Shown here piece after piece: positions 24,474 through 32,615 of a stretch of 39,162 nucleotides of DNA (positions are counted from its first letter, which is position 1; each line of letters begins with the position of its first letter). The position numbers and the translations under genes are program-made. Origin of the DNA: Paraburkholderia sp. (GTDB taxonomy: Bacteria; Pseudomonadota; Gammaproteobacteria; Burkholderiales; Burkholderiaceae); the NCBI RefSeq assembly GCF_026225065.1, contig NZ_JAMFSB010000074.1:1-39162 (forward strand), written 5' to 3'. The notes below the pieces were generated by a model that did no database searches, was not told the origin of the DNA, and worked only from the letters and a program-made list of their open reading frames with translations.

Positions 24474-25562
24474 GTGCAAGCCACCCTTCACCGCGCATCG
24501 CTTCACTACGGCGAGGGCCTCGTGCTGCACACCGCGGCGTCGGGCAGCGTAGGACATCTGGACGCGCTCTATCTGAAGCTCGCCGAACACGGCAAGACCG
24601 GTATCGGTGAGGTGCGGATCAATATCGCGTACCTGAACGGCTTCACGCCCGAAGCAGTCGTCGCGAACGCGCGTACCGCGCTTGCAAAGATCGACTGGCA
24701 GTGCGGCGCACGTGCACTCGTCGACACGTCGGGTGTGTGGCTCCCGCAGTTTTCCGCGCCGGTACGCATGATGATCGATAGCGCGCTACGTGATCTTTAC
24801 GCGCAGCAAATAGGCGTGAGCGTCGCCGGACTGTTCGATGCGGACTCCGTGCAGGCACCGGCCTGGCGTAGCAACCAGACGTTGTTCTGGTCCTCGGACG
24901 AAACCATGCTGGCCCGTGCAGCCCGCTATCTCGAACGCGGCTTCCACGAATTGAAGTTGCGCGTGGCCATTGGCGCATTCGATGACGACCTGCGCCGCAT
25001 CGATCTGCTCAGAACGCATTTCGCGGGACGCATGACGCTTTCCGTCGATGCCAACGGACAGTGGTCGCCCGCTGACTGTCCCGCCCGCTTCGCGGCGCTT
25101 GCGGAGCGCGAAGTGGAATACGTCGAGCAGCCAATCGCCACCGGCGACTGGGCAGGCCTGCGCCGGCTCGCCGAAACGAGCCCGCTCATCATCATGCTCG
25201 ACGAGAGCCTTCAATCGGATGCCGATATCGACGCGCTGTGCGGTTTCGCCGGCCTGCCGGTTGCCGCGCACCTGAAGCTCGTGAAGCTTGGCGGCATCGC
25301 GAAGACCGTCGACTCCGCGCGTCGGCTGACGGCAGCAGGCATCCCGCTGATGATCGGACAGATGAACGAAGGCGCCGCTGCCACCGCGGCCGCGCTGCAA
25401 GTCTGCTTCGCGACCGCCCCGCGCTGGGCCGAACTCTACGGCGCCGACGGTCTCCTCGACGATCCCGTCAGCGGGCTCTCGTACCACGCAGGCACGGTTC
25501 GCGTCGCGGACTCCGCCGGACTCGGCGTCTCGTTTGATTCCAGACTGACTCAACCTATCTAG
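24474..25562 (+). CDS. Enolase-superfamily enzyme, muconate-lactonizing/dipeptide epimerase subgroup-like
   Basis: 362-residue member of the mandelate racemase/muconate lactonizing enzyme family. The metal ligands are visible as D192 (V-D-A-N-G), E218 (Y-V-E-Q-P) and D243 (L-D-E-S), and the lysine of the opposite face as K268 (L-K-L-V-K). The K-x-K motif reads K161-L-R163, so the usual second lysine is arginine. That pattern would leave one obvious lysine base and points to a dehydratase, lactonising or one-base reaction rather than a standard two-base racemase, but this is inference. The start is GTG at 24474, five bases after the M20 stop. A role in handling the alpha-proton of an amino acid intermediate fits the neighbouring genes. 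Confidence 0.88.
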   Translation: MQATLHRASLHYGEGLVLHTAASGSVGHLDALYLKLAEHGKTGIGEVRINIAYLNGFTPEAVVANARTALAKIDWQCGARALVDTSGVWLPQFSAPVRMMIDSALRDLYAQQIGVSVAGLFDADSVQAPAWRSNQTLFWSSDETMLARAARYLERGFHELKLRVAIGAFDDDLRRIDLLRTHFAGRMTLSVDANGQWSPADCPARFAALAEREVEYVEQPIATGDWAGLRRLAETSPLIIMLDESLQSDADIDALCGFAGLPVAAHLKLVKLGGIAKTVDSARRLTAAGIPLMIGQMNEGAAATAAALQVCFATAPRWAELYGADGLLDDPVSGLSYHAGTVRVADSAGLGVSFDSRLTQPI

Positions 25563-25583
25563 ACTCTTCAGGAAACCATCAAC

Positions 25584-26759
25584 ATGCAGGCAAGCCAAGG
25601 TCCCGCTCAGGGTTACGAATCGGCCTTTCCGGCCGCGGAATACGCCAACCGCGTCGCACGCGCCCGCGCTTCTCTCGCGAAAGCGAACATCGATGCGATG
25701 ATCGTTACCGGTCCGGAGAACATCTTCTATCTGACCGGGCAGCAGACACCCGGCTACTACACGTTTCAGGCGTTGATCCTGCCAGTCGCAGGCGAGCCCG
25801 TTTTTGTGATCCGTCAGCTCGAATACTTTAACTTCATCGCCAATACATTTATTTCGGATGCCCAGGTTTATAGCGACGGAGACAACCCGATCGACGTGCT
25901 GGTCAAGGTCATTCAGCAGAAGGGGCTGGCCGGCAAACGCATCGCCATCGACAAGCGCGGCTGGTTCCTGCCGATTGCCGTCTACGAAACGCTGACCGAC
26001 AAGCTCGGCAGCATCGCAGACGCCGCGGGCGTGGTGGAGCAACTGCGCGCAATGAAGTCGGCCGCGGAGATCGAGAAGATCGCCATCGCGGCAAGCTACG
26101 TCGACGCCGGCATGCGAGCCGGACTCGCGGTGGTCACGCCCGGCGCCACGGAAAACACCTTGGTGGCGGCGATGATGTCTGCGGCAATCACGGCTGGTTC
26201 GGAATACGTCGGCATGGAACCGCTGGTGTCGGCCGGCCCGCGCACTGGGGTGCCGCACGGTACGTGGCGCCGTCGCGCGCTCGAAGCCAACGCCCCGGCG
26301 TTCCTCGAAATGGCCGCGTGTCACGACCGTTATCACGCCGCGCTGATGCGTTCGGCGTGGATCGGCACGGTACGCCCCGAAGCGTTGGACATGGAGAAGG
26401 TCTGCCAGGAGGCGCTGCAAGCCGCACTCGACGCGATCAAGCCCGGGGCTCCGTGCGAAGCGCCGCACCTGGCCTGCCAACGGGTCATCGACCGTGCCGG
26501 CTATACCGACAACTTCAAGAAGCGGACCGGCTATTCAGTCGGTATCTCGTTCGCGCCGGATTGGGGCGAGGGATCGATCCTGAGCCTCTATACGGGAGTC
26601 ACAACGCCGCTACAACCGGGCATGACCTTCCATATCCCACCGGCGCTGCGCATCTACGGCGAATTTACCGTCGGCGTCAGCGAAACCGTCGTGGTCACGG
26701 GGACCGGCCATCGGGTCCTCGGGACGATCGAGCGTCCGTTGCTGCAGATTCCGGCGTAA
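25584..26759 (+). CDS. M24-family hydrolase of the metal-free type (ectoine hydrolase/creatinase-like)
   Basis: 391-residue pita-bread-fold protein. N-terminal creatinase domain (about 20-150) and C-terminal M24 domain (about 160-391). Most metal ligands of prolidases are missing: the D-x-G position reads L-E-M, the Y-x-x-D-I-T-R position reads Y-H-A-A-L-M-R, and the V-E-P-G position reads H-I-P-P; only the last Glu (S-E-T-V-V-V-T) remains. G-Y-S-V-G-I followed by P-D-W-G-E-G is a pattern I associate with ectoine hydrolase (DoeA/EutD). It probably opens a cyclic amidine or cleaves a C-N bond without metal. Ribosome binding site AGGAAA precedes the ATG. Called peptidase by similarity, but peptidase activity is doubtful. 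Confidence 0.87.
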   Translation: MQASQGPAQGYESAFPAAEYANRVARARASLAKANIDAMIVTGPENIFYLTGQQTPGYYTFQALILPVAGEPVFVIRQLEYFNFIANTFISDAQVYSDGDNPIDVLVKVIQQKGLAGKRIAIDKRGWFLPIAVYETLTDKLGSIADAAGVVEQLRAMKSAAEIEKIAIAASYVDAGMRAGLAVVTPGATENTLVAAMMSAAITAGSEYVGMEPLVSAGPRTGVPHGTWRRRALEANAPAFLEMAACHDRYHAALMRSAWIGTVRPEALDMEKVCQEALQAALDAIKPGAPCEAPHLACQRVIDRAGYTDNFKKRTGYSVGISFAPDWGEGSILSLYTGVTTPLQPGMTFHIPPALRIYGEFTVGVSETVVVTGTGHRVLGTIERPLLQIPA

Positions 26760-26796
26760 CGCCGCGCGTCCGTTCACCAGAAATCACGAGGTCACC

Positions 26797-28029
26797 ATGT
26801 CTTCCAATCAGTTGGCGCCGCGCATGAAGCGGGTACAGCCGTCGCCCACGGCTGTTATCTCCGACAAGGTCAGGCACCTGCTCGCCAAGGGCAAACCGGT
26901 CATCAACCTCGGCGAAGGCGAACTGCATTTCGACACGCCCGCTCACATCAAACAGGCGGGTATCGCCGCCATCGAGCGTGGCGACACCAAGTACACGGCG
27001 GTTGCCGGCACAGCAGAATTGCTGGGAGCGATCGTCGACAAATTCGCCCGCGAGAACGGCATTCATTACTCGACCCAGGAGGTCATTGCCGGAACCGGGG
27101 CGAAACAGCTCATCTTCAATGCACTCCTCGCGACCATCGCGCCCGAGGATGAAGTCCTGATCTGCGCACCTTATTGGGTGTCCTATCCGGACATGGTGGC
27201 GCTCGCCGAGGGACGGGTGCGTGTGCTGCCAAGTACGGCTGAAGCGGGCTGGAAGCTGCAGCCAGAGGTGCTGCGTGCCGCCATCGGGCCGCAGACCCGT
27301 TGGTTGATCCTAAACTCTCCTAACAATCCGTCCGGTGCGGTCTACACACATGCGGAGCTGAAGGCGCTGACCGACGTGCTGCTCGAGCACGAACACGTCC
27401 TGCTGATGGCCGACGACATCTACGAGCACGTCCGCTACGACGAGCATTTCTACTCACCGGTTCAGGTCGAGCCACGCCTGCACGAGCGCACCCTGACGGT
27501 CAATGGGGTGTCGAAGAGCTATTCGATGACCGGCTGGCGCATCGGCTATGCGGGTGGCCCCGCCTGGCTGATCCGGGCGATGCAGACGCTACAATCGCAA
27601 AGCACCTCGAATCCGAGCACGATCTCCCAGGCGGCCGCCTTGGCAGCGCTGCAAGGAGGCACGGACTTCATGGCCGACTGGCTCGCCGAGCTGCAGATCA
27701 ACCGCGCGATGGTGCTCGCGGCGATCGAACGATGCCCCGGATTGCATTGCGCGGCCTCCGAAGGGGCCTTCTATGCGTTTGTGAACTGCGCGGGCGTGAT
27801 CGGCGCGGCCACGCCGGACGGCACGATCCTGCGCACGGATCTCGACTTCGCCAATTACCTGCTCGATGCCGCGCATGTCGGCGTCGTGCACGGCAGTGCG
27901 TTCGGCGTGGGGGACCACATCCGTATCGCCTACGCGGTCGCCGGGCCGACACTGCAGGACGCATGCCGCCGGATCGAGGCTGCGTGCGCGGCGCTGGTGC
28001 CGTCGTCCGTCGAAACGAGCAACGGTTGA
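26797..28029 (+). CDS. Class I/II PLP-dependent aminotransferase
   Basis: 410-residue fold-type I aminotransferase, aspartate aminotransferase-like. Motifs: N-S-P-N-N-P-S-G around the cofactor-binding Asn, the D-D-I-Y strand, and S-K240-S-Y-S-M-T-G-W-R with the Schiff-base lysine; the C-terminal I-R-I-A-Y carries the carboxylate-binding Arg. Start ATG follows GAGG by seven bases. In cluster B it would convert a free amino acid into its 2-oxo acid, which the D-2-hydroxyacid dehydrogenase at 31463 could reduce. Ectoine clusters use a class III (DoeD) aminotransferase instead, so this is a different enzyme solution. Amino donor and acceptor are not predictable. Confidence 0.93.
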   Translation: MSSNQLAPRMKRVQPSPTAVISDKVRHLLAKGKPVINLGEGELHFDTPAHIKQAGIAAIERGDTKYTAVAGTAELLGAIVDKFARENGIHYSTQEVIAGTGAKQLIFNALLATIAPEDEVLICAPYWVSYPDMVALAEGRVRVLPSTAEAGWKLQPEVLRAAIGPQTRWLILNSPNNPSGAVYTHAELKALTDVLLEHEHVLLMADDIYEHVRYDEHFYSPVQVEPRLHERTLTVNGVSKSYSMTGWRIGYAGGPAWLIRAMQTLQSQSTSNPSTISQAAALAALQGGTDFMADWLAELQINRAMVLAAIERCPGLHCAASEGAFYAFVNCAGVIGAATPDGTILRTDLDFANYLLDAAHVGVVHGSAFGVGDHIRIAYAVAGPTLQDACRRIEAACAALVPSSVETSNG

Positions 28030-28064
28030 AAGCAGTCGGCACGAGACGATCCGGGAGAACCTGA

Positions 28065-29357
28065 ATGCTGCACCTCGTTGAAGACGATGCAGACACGCCC
28101 GCGCACTACGGCGCGCAGGCCGCGATTCTGGCGGAGGCCATCGGCGCGACGTTGCTGCACCTGGCCGCGCGCTTCGATGAAGGCCGCTTCCCCGACGCGA
28201 TTCAGCATGTCACCGTGGACGGCGCGCTCGTGCCGAGCGGGTTGGTCTGGAGCGAACGCCTGAGCGGTCGACCGCTAAGCATAGCGAACAGTGCCGCCGA
28301 ACTGGTGTCTCGCGCGGCAGGCGCAGAGGTGGTCGTGCCGGTTCATCCCGGTACCGATGGCGGGATCGAGGCCGCCAACGCGCTCGCCACGCTCGCCGCA
28401 CGCAATTGCGTCCCGGTGCGGCGGTATCGTGTGGTCCGCGATGATGGCTTGACGCGAATTATTGAACGGCCCGACGGCGCGCACGGAATGGCGCGAACGA
28501 TCACGCAGGCCCGGCAGGATAGGTTCGGACGCTGGAGTTGGGACGCACCACGGATTCAACCCGGGTTGGAAGGACAGCGTGTAGCGGCTGCAGTTGGCGC
28601 GGCTACCGCAGCACTCACCCCCACGCCCGCCGCCGGGCTTCGTATCGCGCTGATCGGCCGCGCAGCCGACCAGCGCGATGCCTATCCGGCTACACTCGCG
28701 GCACTCGCGGACGCGGCCGAAGCGCAGTCTATCGACCTGAACCTGATCTGCGTCTCGCCGCACGATCTGAGCGACGCGAATGCCCGCGAGGCGCTGACTG
28801 CTTTCGACGGCGTGGTCCTGCCGGGCGGCGCCGACATGACACGCGTGCCGGGACAGATCGCGGCTGCGAAATATGCATGGGCTTCGTCCGTACCCGTGGT
28901 CGGTCTATGCCTCGGGATGCAGTCGATGGCGACGGCGATCGCACGGCTCGCCCTGCACACGGACGAAATCGGCCTGATGGAGGCCGAACCGCACGTGCGC
29001 ATCCCGAGCTTCGTGCCTATCGGGGCCGACGCGTGCGCGCCGCGCGTCCATCGGCTCGGACGTCAGCCGCTTGAAGTCACACCGGGCTCCCGGCTCGACG
29101 CGATCCTCGGCGCGCAACGTTACATTCTCTGCAATCACCGCTACCGGCTGAACCCTGAACTTGCCGCGCCGTTAGCAGCGGCAGGTGTCCATATCGTTGC
29201 GCGCGATACGAGCGAACAGATCGCGGACGCAATCGAAGCGCCCGGTCATCCGTTTTTCATCGGCATGCAGGGACATCCGGAACTGTCGTCGGCAGCCGGT
29301 ATGCCTCATCCGCTGCTAAGCGCTTTCATGCTTGCGGCCGCGGCGCGAATTCGTTGA
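28065..29357 (+). CDS. CTP-synthase-like class I glutamine amidotransferase domain fused to an unrecognised N-terminal domain
   Basis: 430-residue protein. Residues about 191-430 match the C-terminal glutaminase domain of CTP synthase: R-I-A-L-I-G-R then D-A-Y, V-L-P-G-G-A, G-L-C282-L-G-M-Q, N-H-R-Y-R-L-N, and G-H404-P-E406-L followed by H-P-L-L. The Cys-His-Glu triad is intact. The first 190 residues do not contain the P-loop amidoligase domain of CTP synthase and match nothing I know; they include a V-V-V-P-V-H-P-G-T-D-G-G stretch. The product may hydrolyse a gamma-glutamyl or other amide, or feed ammonia to the attached domain. Ribosome binding site GGGAG precedes the ATG. Its 3' end overlaps the convergent dehydratase gene by 32 bases. 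Automatic pipelines may call it a gamma-glutamyl-GABA hydrolase (peptidase C26). Confidence 0.85.
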   Translation: MLHLVEDDADTPAHYGAQAAILAEAIGATLLHLAARFDEGRFPDAIQHVTVDGALVPSGLVWSERLSGRPLSIANSAAELVSRAAGAEVVVPVHPGTDGGIEAANALATLAARNCVPVRRYRVVRDDGLTRIIERPDGAHGMARTITQARQDRFGRWSWDAPRIQPGLEGQRVAAAVGAATAALTPTPAAGLRIALIGRAADQRDAYPATLAALADAAEAQSIDLNLICVSPHDLSDANAREALTAFDGVVLPGGADMTRVPGQIAAAKYAWASSVPVVGLCLGMQSMATAIARLALHTDEIGLMEAEPHVRIPSFVPIGADACAPRVHRLGRQPLEVTPGSRLDAILGAQRYILCNHRYRLNPELAAPLAAAGVHIVARDTSEQIADAIEAPGHPFFIGMQGHPELSSAAGMPHPLLSAFMLAAAARIR

Positions 29358-30330
29358 TCGCGGCACCGAACAGCGCCGCGTCCACGTTGCCACCCGATGC
29401 AATCACCAGCACGCGCTTGCCCCGCAGCGAGGCCGCCGCGGGGTCCGCCACCAGCGCGGCCAGCGCAACGGCCCCTCCCGGCTCGACGACTACGCGGAAG
29501 GCTTCGAAGCAGAAAGCCATCGCGAGCCTCACCGCACGATCGTCCGCCGCCAGCACGCCGGCGAGCCTGCGCCGGTTGATCGAGAACGGCAACTCCGCCG
29601 GGATCGGCGCCAGAAGCGCGTCGCAAATCGAGGCGCCTCCGACCGGGTTGGCTTGCCTGCTGCCCGCCACCAGCGAACGCCGGGTATCGTCGAAATCGGC
29701 CGGCTCCGCCGCCCAGACCTGGGCGCGCGAGCCCACCGCCTCGACCGCCAGACAGGTGCCTGCGGATAATCCGCCGCCGCCGCACGGCACGACGATCGCA
29801 TCGACGCGGTCCTTGCCGAGCCGCTTCAGCGCCTCGAGCGCCGCCGTGCCCTGGCCGGCAATGACGTCGTGGTGGTCGCCCGGGGGAACGACGGCAAACC
29901 GGCCCTGCGTTGCCAGTTCGGCCGCGACCTCTTCGCGACTCTGGCGCTCGCGGTCATAGTGAACGATTCGCGCGCCCGCAACCCGCGCCTTTTCAACCTT
30001 GTTCGCAGGCGCATTCGATGGCATCACGACCGTCGTCGGCATGCCCAGCATCCGGCCAACCGTGGCGATTGCCTGACCGTGATTGCCGGTCGAGTAAGCC
30101 ACGACGCCGTCTGGACACAAGTCGCGATCCAGACGCGACAGACAGTTATACGCCCCGCGAAACTTGAACGCGCCGGTGTGCTGCAGGCTTTCGAGCTTGA
30201 CAAAGATTTGTGCGCCGGTGATTTCGTCGAGCAGGTCCGAGCGTACGATCGGCGTCTCGATCGCGACCTCGTGCAACCGTGCGGCCGCATCGAGTACATC
30301 CTTCGCGACGGGTGTGCGATAAGACAGCAT
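29326..30330 (-). CDS. Threonine dehydratase-like PLP enzyme (EutB-like)
   Basis: 334-residue fold-type II PLP enzyme. The Schiff-base lysine is in H-T-G-A-F-K56-F-R-G-A, the phosphate-binding loop is C-G-G-G-G-L-S-A-G, and the C-terminal S-G-G-N-V-D strand is conserved. There is no ACT regulatory domain, so it is of the catabolic type. Homologues occur in ectoine/hydroxyectoine clusters as EutB, where elimination of water and ammonia from a hydroxylated intermediate is proposed; the same role here is inference. It follows the binding-protein gene on the minus strand (65 bases apart), so they form a two-gene operon. The ATG has AAGG about nine bases upstream. Confidence 0.9.
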   Translation of the reverse strand: MLSYRTPVAKDVLDAAARLHEVAIETPIVRSDLLDEITGAQIFVKLESLQHTGAFKFRGAYNCLSRLDRDLCPDGVVAYSTGNHGQAIATVGRMLGMPTTVVMPSNAPANKVEKARVAGARIVHYDRERQSREEVAAELATQGRFAVVPPGDHHDVIAGQGTAALEALKRLGKDRVDAIVVPCGGGGLSAGTCLAVEAVGSRAQVWAAEPADFDDTRRSLVAGSRQANPVGGASICDALLAPIPAELPFSINRRRLAGVLAADDRAVRLAMAFCFEAFRVVVEPGGAVALAALVADPAAASLRGKRVLVIASGGNVDAALFGAAINEFAPRPQA

Positions 30331-30395
30331 TACTTGTGGCCTTGTTAGTCATGGGATGAATCGGCAAACGAAATCCTGCGATGCGGCGGCGCGGC

Positions 30396-31241
30396 TCACT
30401 CGGTATGAGCAGCCGTTTTCTGCCCGTCGAAGATCGACACCGATGCCGGCAGTTTCCATTTCTCGATCAGTTGCTGATACGTCCCCTGCGCAACGACTTT
30501 CGCCAGCGCGTCCTTCACCGCTTCGGCCATGGACGCATTGCCCTTGCCGACCGCGATTCCGATCGTGGTGGTCTGTTCGAACTCCGGGCCCACAGCCTTA
30601 TAGACATTGGGCACTTCCGCGAGCAATTGCACCGTGCCGGGGGTCGAATTGTAGATGGCGTCGGCGCGCCCTTGCCGCAAGCTTAAAGCGGAGTTCTGTG
30701 CGTCCGGCAGAGTCATGATGTTGGGCGCACTGTGACCGGCTGCGGTACAGCGTTGCGCGTCGGCCCGCGCATAGGTTTCCTCGATGCCGCCCAACGTGAC
30801 GGCGAGGTTTTTCCCGCAGATCGAGTCGTCCCGGCCCGTGATCCCAGCGGGATTGGATGCCTGCACGATGACCCGATCGCCCACTCTCAGATACGGCACG
30901 AAGTCGACCTGCGCGCCGCGCGCAGCCGTCATGTACATGGCCGAATTGATGATATCGATGCGGCCGCCCTGCAGCGCCGGAATCAATCCGCTGAACTGCA
31001 TGTTCTGCGCATCCGGCGTCAGCTTCATCTGTTTGGCGATCGCATTGATCAGGTCGATGTCGAAACCGGCCAGCGCACCGTCTTTGGAGAATTCGAACGG
31101 AGCGAATGTCGCCGCGACCCCGTAGGTCAACTGCCCCGCTTCGACCGTCTTCAAGGGTTCGGCAGCACGTGCGGGCATGCCAGCCACGAATGACATAGCC
31201 GTCAAGGCAAACAGCACACGCAACGCGAAGGATGGCTTCAT
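30396..31241 (-). CDS. Amino acid ABC transporter substrate-binding protein, family 3
   Basis: 281-residue periplasmic binding protein (HisJ/GlnH type). Signal peptide of about 27 residues ending A-R-A, then a mature domain with Y-G-V-A-A-T-F-A-P-F-E-F and G-F-D-I-D-L, the family hallmarks. The start ATG at 31241 is chosen because AGGAA lies five bases upstream and the signal peptide starts there; upstream extension is unsupported. It is the only binding protein of cluster B and must serve the permease and ATPase at 21808-23289, although encoded on the opposite strand. Expression from the promoter at 31290-31318, a near copy of the permease promoter, would balance the components. Ligand unknown, probably an amino acid or zwitterionic derivative. 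Confidence 0.93.
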   Translation of the reverse strand: MKPSFALRVLFALTAMSFVAGMPARAAEPLKTVEAGQLTYGVAATFAPFEFSKDGALAGFDIDLINAIAKQMKLTPDAQNMQFSGLIPALQGGRIDIINSAMYMTAARGAQVDFVPYLRVGDRVIVQASNPAGITGRDDSICGKNLAVTLGGIEETYARADAQRCTAAGHSAPNIMTLPDAQNSALSLRQGRADAIYNSTPGTVQLLAEVPNVYKAVGPEFEQTTTIGIAVGKGNASMAEAVKDALAKVVAQGTYQQLIEKWKLPASVSIFDGQKTAAHTE

Positions 31242-31289
31242 GGCGATTCCTGATGATAGGAGATGAGAGCTTTGCTCTAGTTGTACAAA

Positions 31290-31318
31290 TTTATACAAAT
31301 CCGAAAATGACGCGTCAA
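31290..31318 (-). promoter_or_regulatory. Promoter of the binding-protein/dehydratase operon, near copy of the permease promoter
   Basis: On the minus strand TTGACG (31318-31313) and TATAAA (31295-31290) are 17 bases apart. ATTTGTATAAATT overlaps the -10, as at 21753-21765. The downstream TTGTACAA (31288-31281 on the minus strand) adds a palindromic half-site. Coordinated control with the permease operon is inferred from this match. Confidence 0.75.
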
Positions 31319-31385
31319 GCGAGAATTTTTATTTATTGACGCGCTATCCTTGAAATGAGGCTTGATTGTTCCAGCCATCTGTCAG

Positions 31386-31401
31386 GAAATTTGTATTTTT
31401 T
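31386..31401 (+). promoter_or_regulatory. Repeated 16-base box upstream of the dehydrogenase gene
   Basis: GAAATTTGTATTTTTT, identical over 16 bases to the box in the gntR promoter region (21651-21666, opposite strand). It lies about 60 bases upstream of the GTG start at 31463 and shares the TTTGTAT core with both transporter promoters. Probable binding site of the cluster B regulator; inference. Confidence 0.6.
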
Positions 31402-31409
31402 ATCCTACT

Positions 31410-31423
31410 TTGTACATATACAA
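31410..31423. promoter_or_regulatory. Inverted repeat TTGTA-N4-TACAA upstream of the dehydrogenase gene
   Basis: TTGTACATATACAA is a perfect dyad apart from the spacer, 9 bases after the repeated 16-base box. GntR-family operators commonly have this form of short inverted half-sites. It would overlap the promoter of the dehydrogenase gene. Confidence 0.5.
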
Positions 31424-31462
31424 CGCGAAGAATCGAGACAATCTCGACGAGGTACATGAGAA

Positions 31463-32407
31463 GTGAAAACAAGCCTTCCTTTCATCTGCAATCCTGATTA
31501 TCCATTCGCGAGGCAATGGATCGCCGCGCTGCAACAGGCCATGCCCGATGAAGAAGTGGTGCCGCTGAGTGCGCTGGATGCACACGCGAGGGCCAGTTGC
31601 ACGGTCGCCATCGTCGCTAACCCGTTGCCGCAGGATGTCCGGCAATTACCCCAACTCAGATGGGTACATAGCGTATGGGCCGGTGTCGAGCGCCTCGTGG
31701 CAGATCTGGCCGACCTCGAATTGAACGTCGTGCGGCTGGTCGACCCCCAGTTGGCCGAGACCATGGCCGAAGCGGTGCTGGCATGGACGCTGTATCTGCA
31801 CCGCGATATGCCGCTCTACGCAGCGCAACAGACGAGGCGTCAATGGCTGGCGGCGGATTACGCCCGACCTCAGGACACGACCGTGGGACTGCTGGGCCTG
31901 GGGGCACTGGGCGAAGCTGCCGCAGATCGCCTTGCTGGCGCAGGCTTCAATGTCTGCGGCTGGAGCCGAATGCGCAAAAGCGTGTCCCACGTCGAATGCT
32001 TCGCGGGCGCCGTCGAATTGCCGGCGATGCTCGCCAGGACCGACATTCTGGTCTGTTTGCTGCCCCTGACAGTCGAGACCCGGGGACTGTTGAACGCGAC
32101 TACGTTCGCTCAACTTCCCCATCATGCTTCGCTCATCAATTTCGCGCGGGGGCCAATTGTTTGCGACGACGCACTACGCGCGGCATTGGACGCTGAGCGT
32201 ATCAGGCATGCGGTGCTCGACGTTTTCAGCATCGAACCATTACCGCCGGACAGCTGGCAATGGGCTCATCCCCGGGTTTCGGTCCTGCCGCATATTTCGG
32301 CGCCGACCGATCGCCAGACAGCTTCGGCAATCGTCGGCCAAAACATCCGCAGGTATCGCGAGACAGGTGAGATTCCGGAAAGCGTCGACCTTGCGCGCGG
32401 GTACTGA
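31463..32407 (+). CDS. D-2-hydroxyacid dehydrogenase, glyoxylate/hydroxypyruvate reductase A-like
   Basis: 314-residue NAD(P)H-dependent reductase of 2-oxo acids. The Rossmann motif is G-L-G-A-L-G, and the catalytic triad is visible as Arg in N-F-A-R-G-P, Glu in V-F-S-I-E-P and His in L-P-H-I-S-A-P, the short GhrA-type spacing. The start is GTG at 31463, with GAGG ten bases upstream; an ATG at 31456 is out of frame. It may reduce the 2-oxo acid formed by the cluster B aminotransferase or dehydratase. It is divergent from the binding-protein operon and carries the shared regulatory box, which ties it to cluster B. Confidence 0.9.
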   Translation: MKTSLPFICNPDYPFARQWIAALQQAMPDEEVVPLSALDAHARASCTVAIVANPLPQDVRQLPQLRWVHSVWAGVERLVADLADLELNVVRLVDPQLAETMAEAVLAWTLYLHRDMPLYAAQQTRRQWLAADYARPQDTTVGLLGLGALGEAAADRLAGAGFNVCGWSRMRKSVSHVECFAGAVELPAMLARTDILVCLLPLTVETRGLLNATTFAQLPHHASLINFARGPIVCDDALRAALDAERIRHAVLDVFSIEPLPPDSWQWAHPRVSVLPHISAPTDRQTASAIVGQNIRRYRETGEIPESVDLARGY

Positions 32408-32615
32408 GTAAGGCGTGCACGCTTTGCGTGCTGTCAACGAACTCTTTCCCAACAGTAAAGCGGCGCATGAACCTCCGAGGTGACCCGCTTCAGGCGCGGG
32501 CCGACAGCGCCCCGCTGTTCGCAGCAAATACGTCAATTACCCTGCATAGGTCTCGAAGCCCGGCAGGTGTAATGTCAAACTAGGGGGAAATTGAAGCGCA
32601 GCGACTGACTCTGAT

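Noticed and set aside
24786..26480. 564-codon minus-strand open frame opposite the enolase and M24 genes
   Set aside because: It spans two real genes on the other strand and has no recognisable motif.
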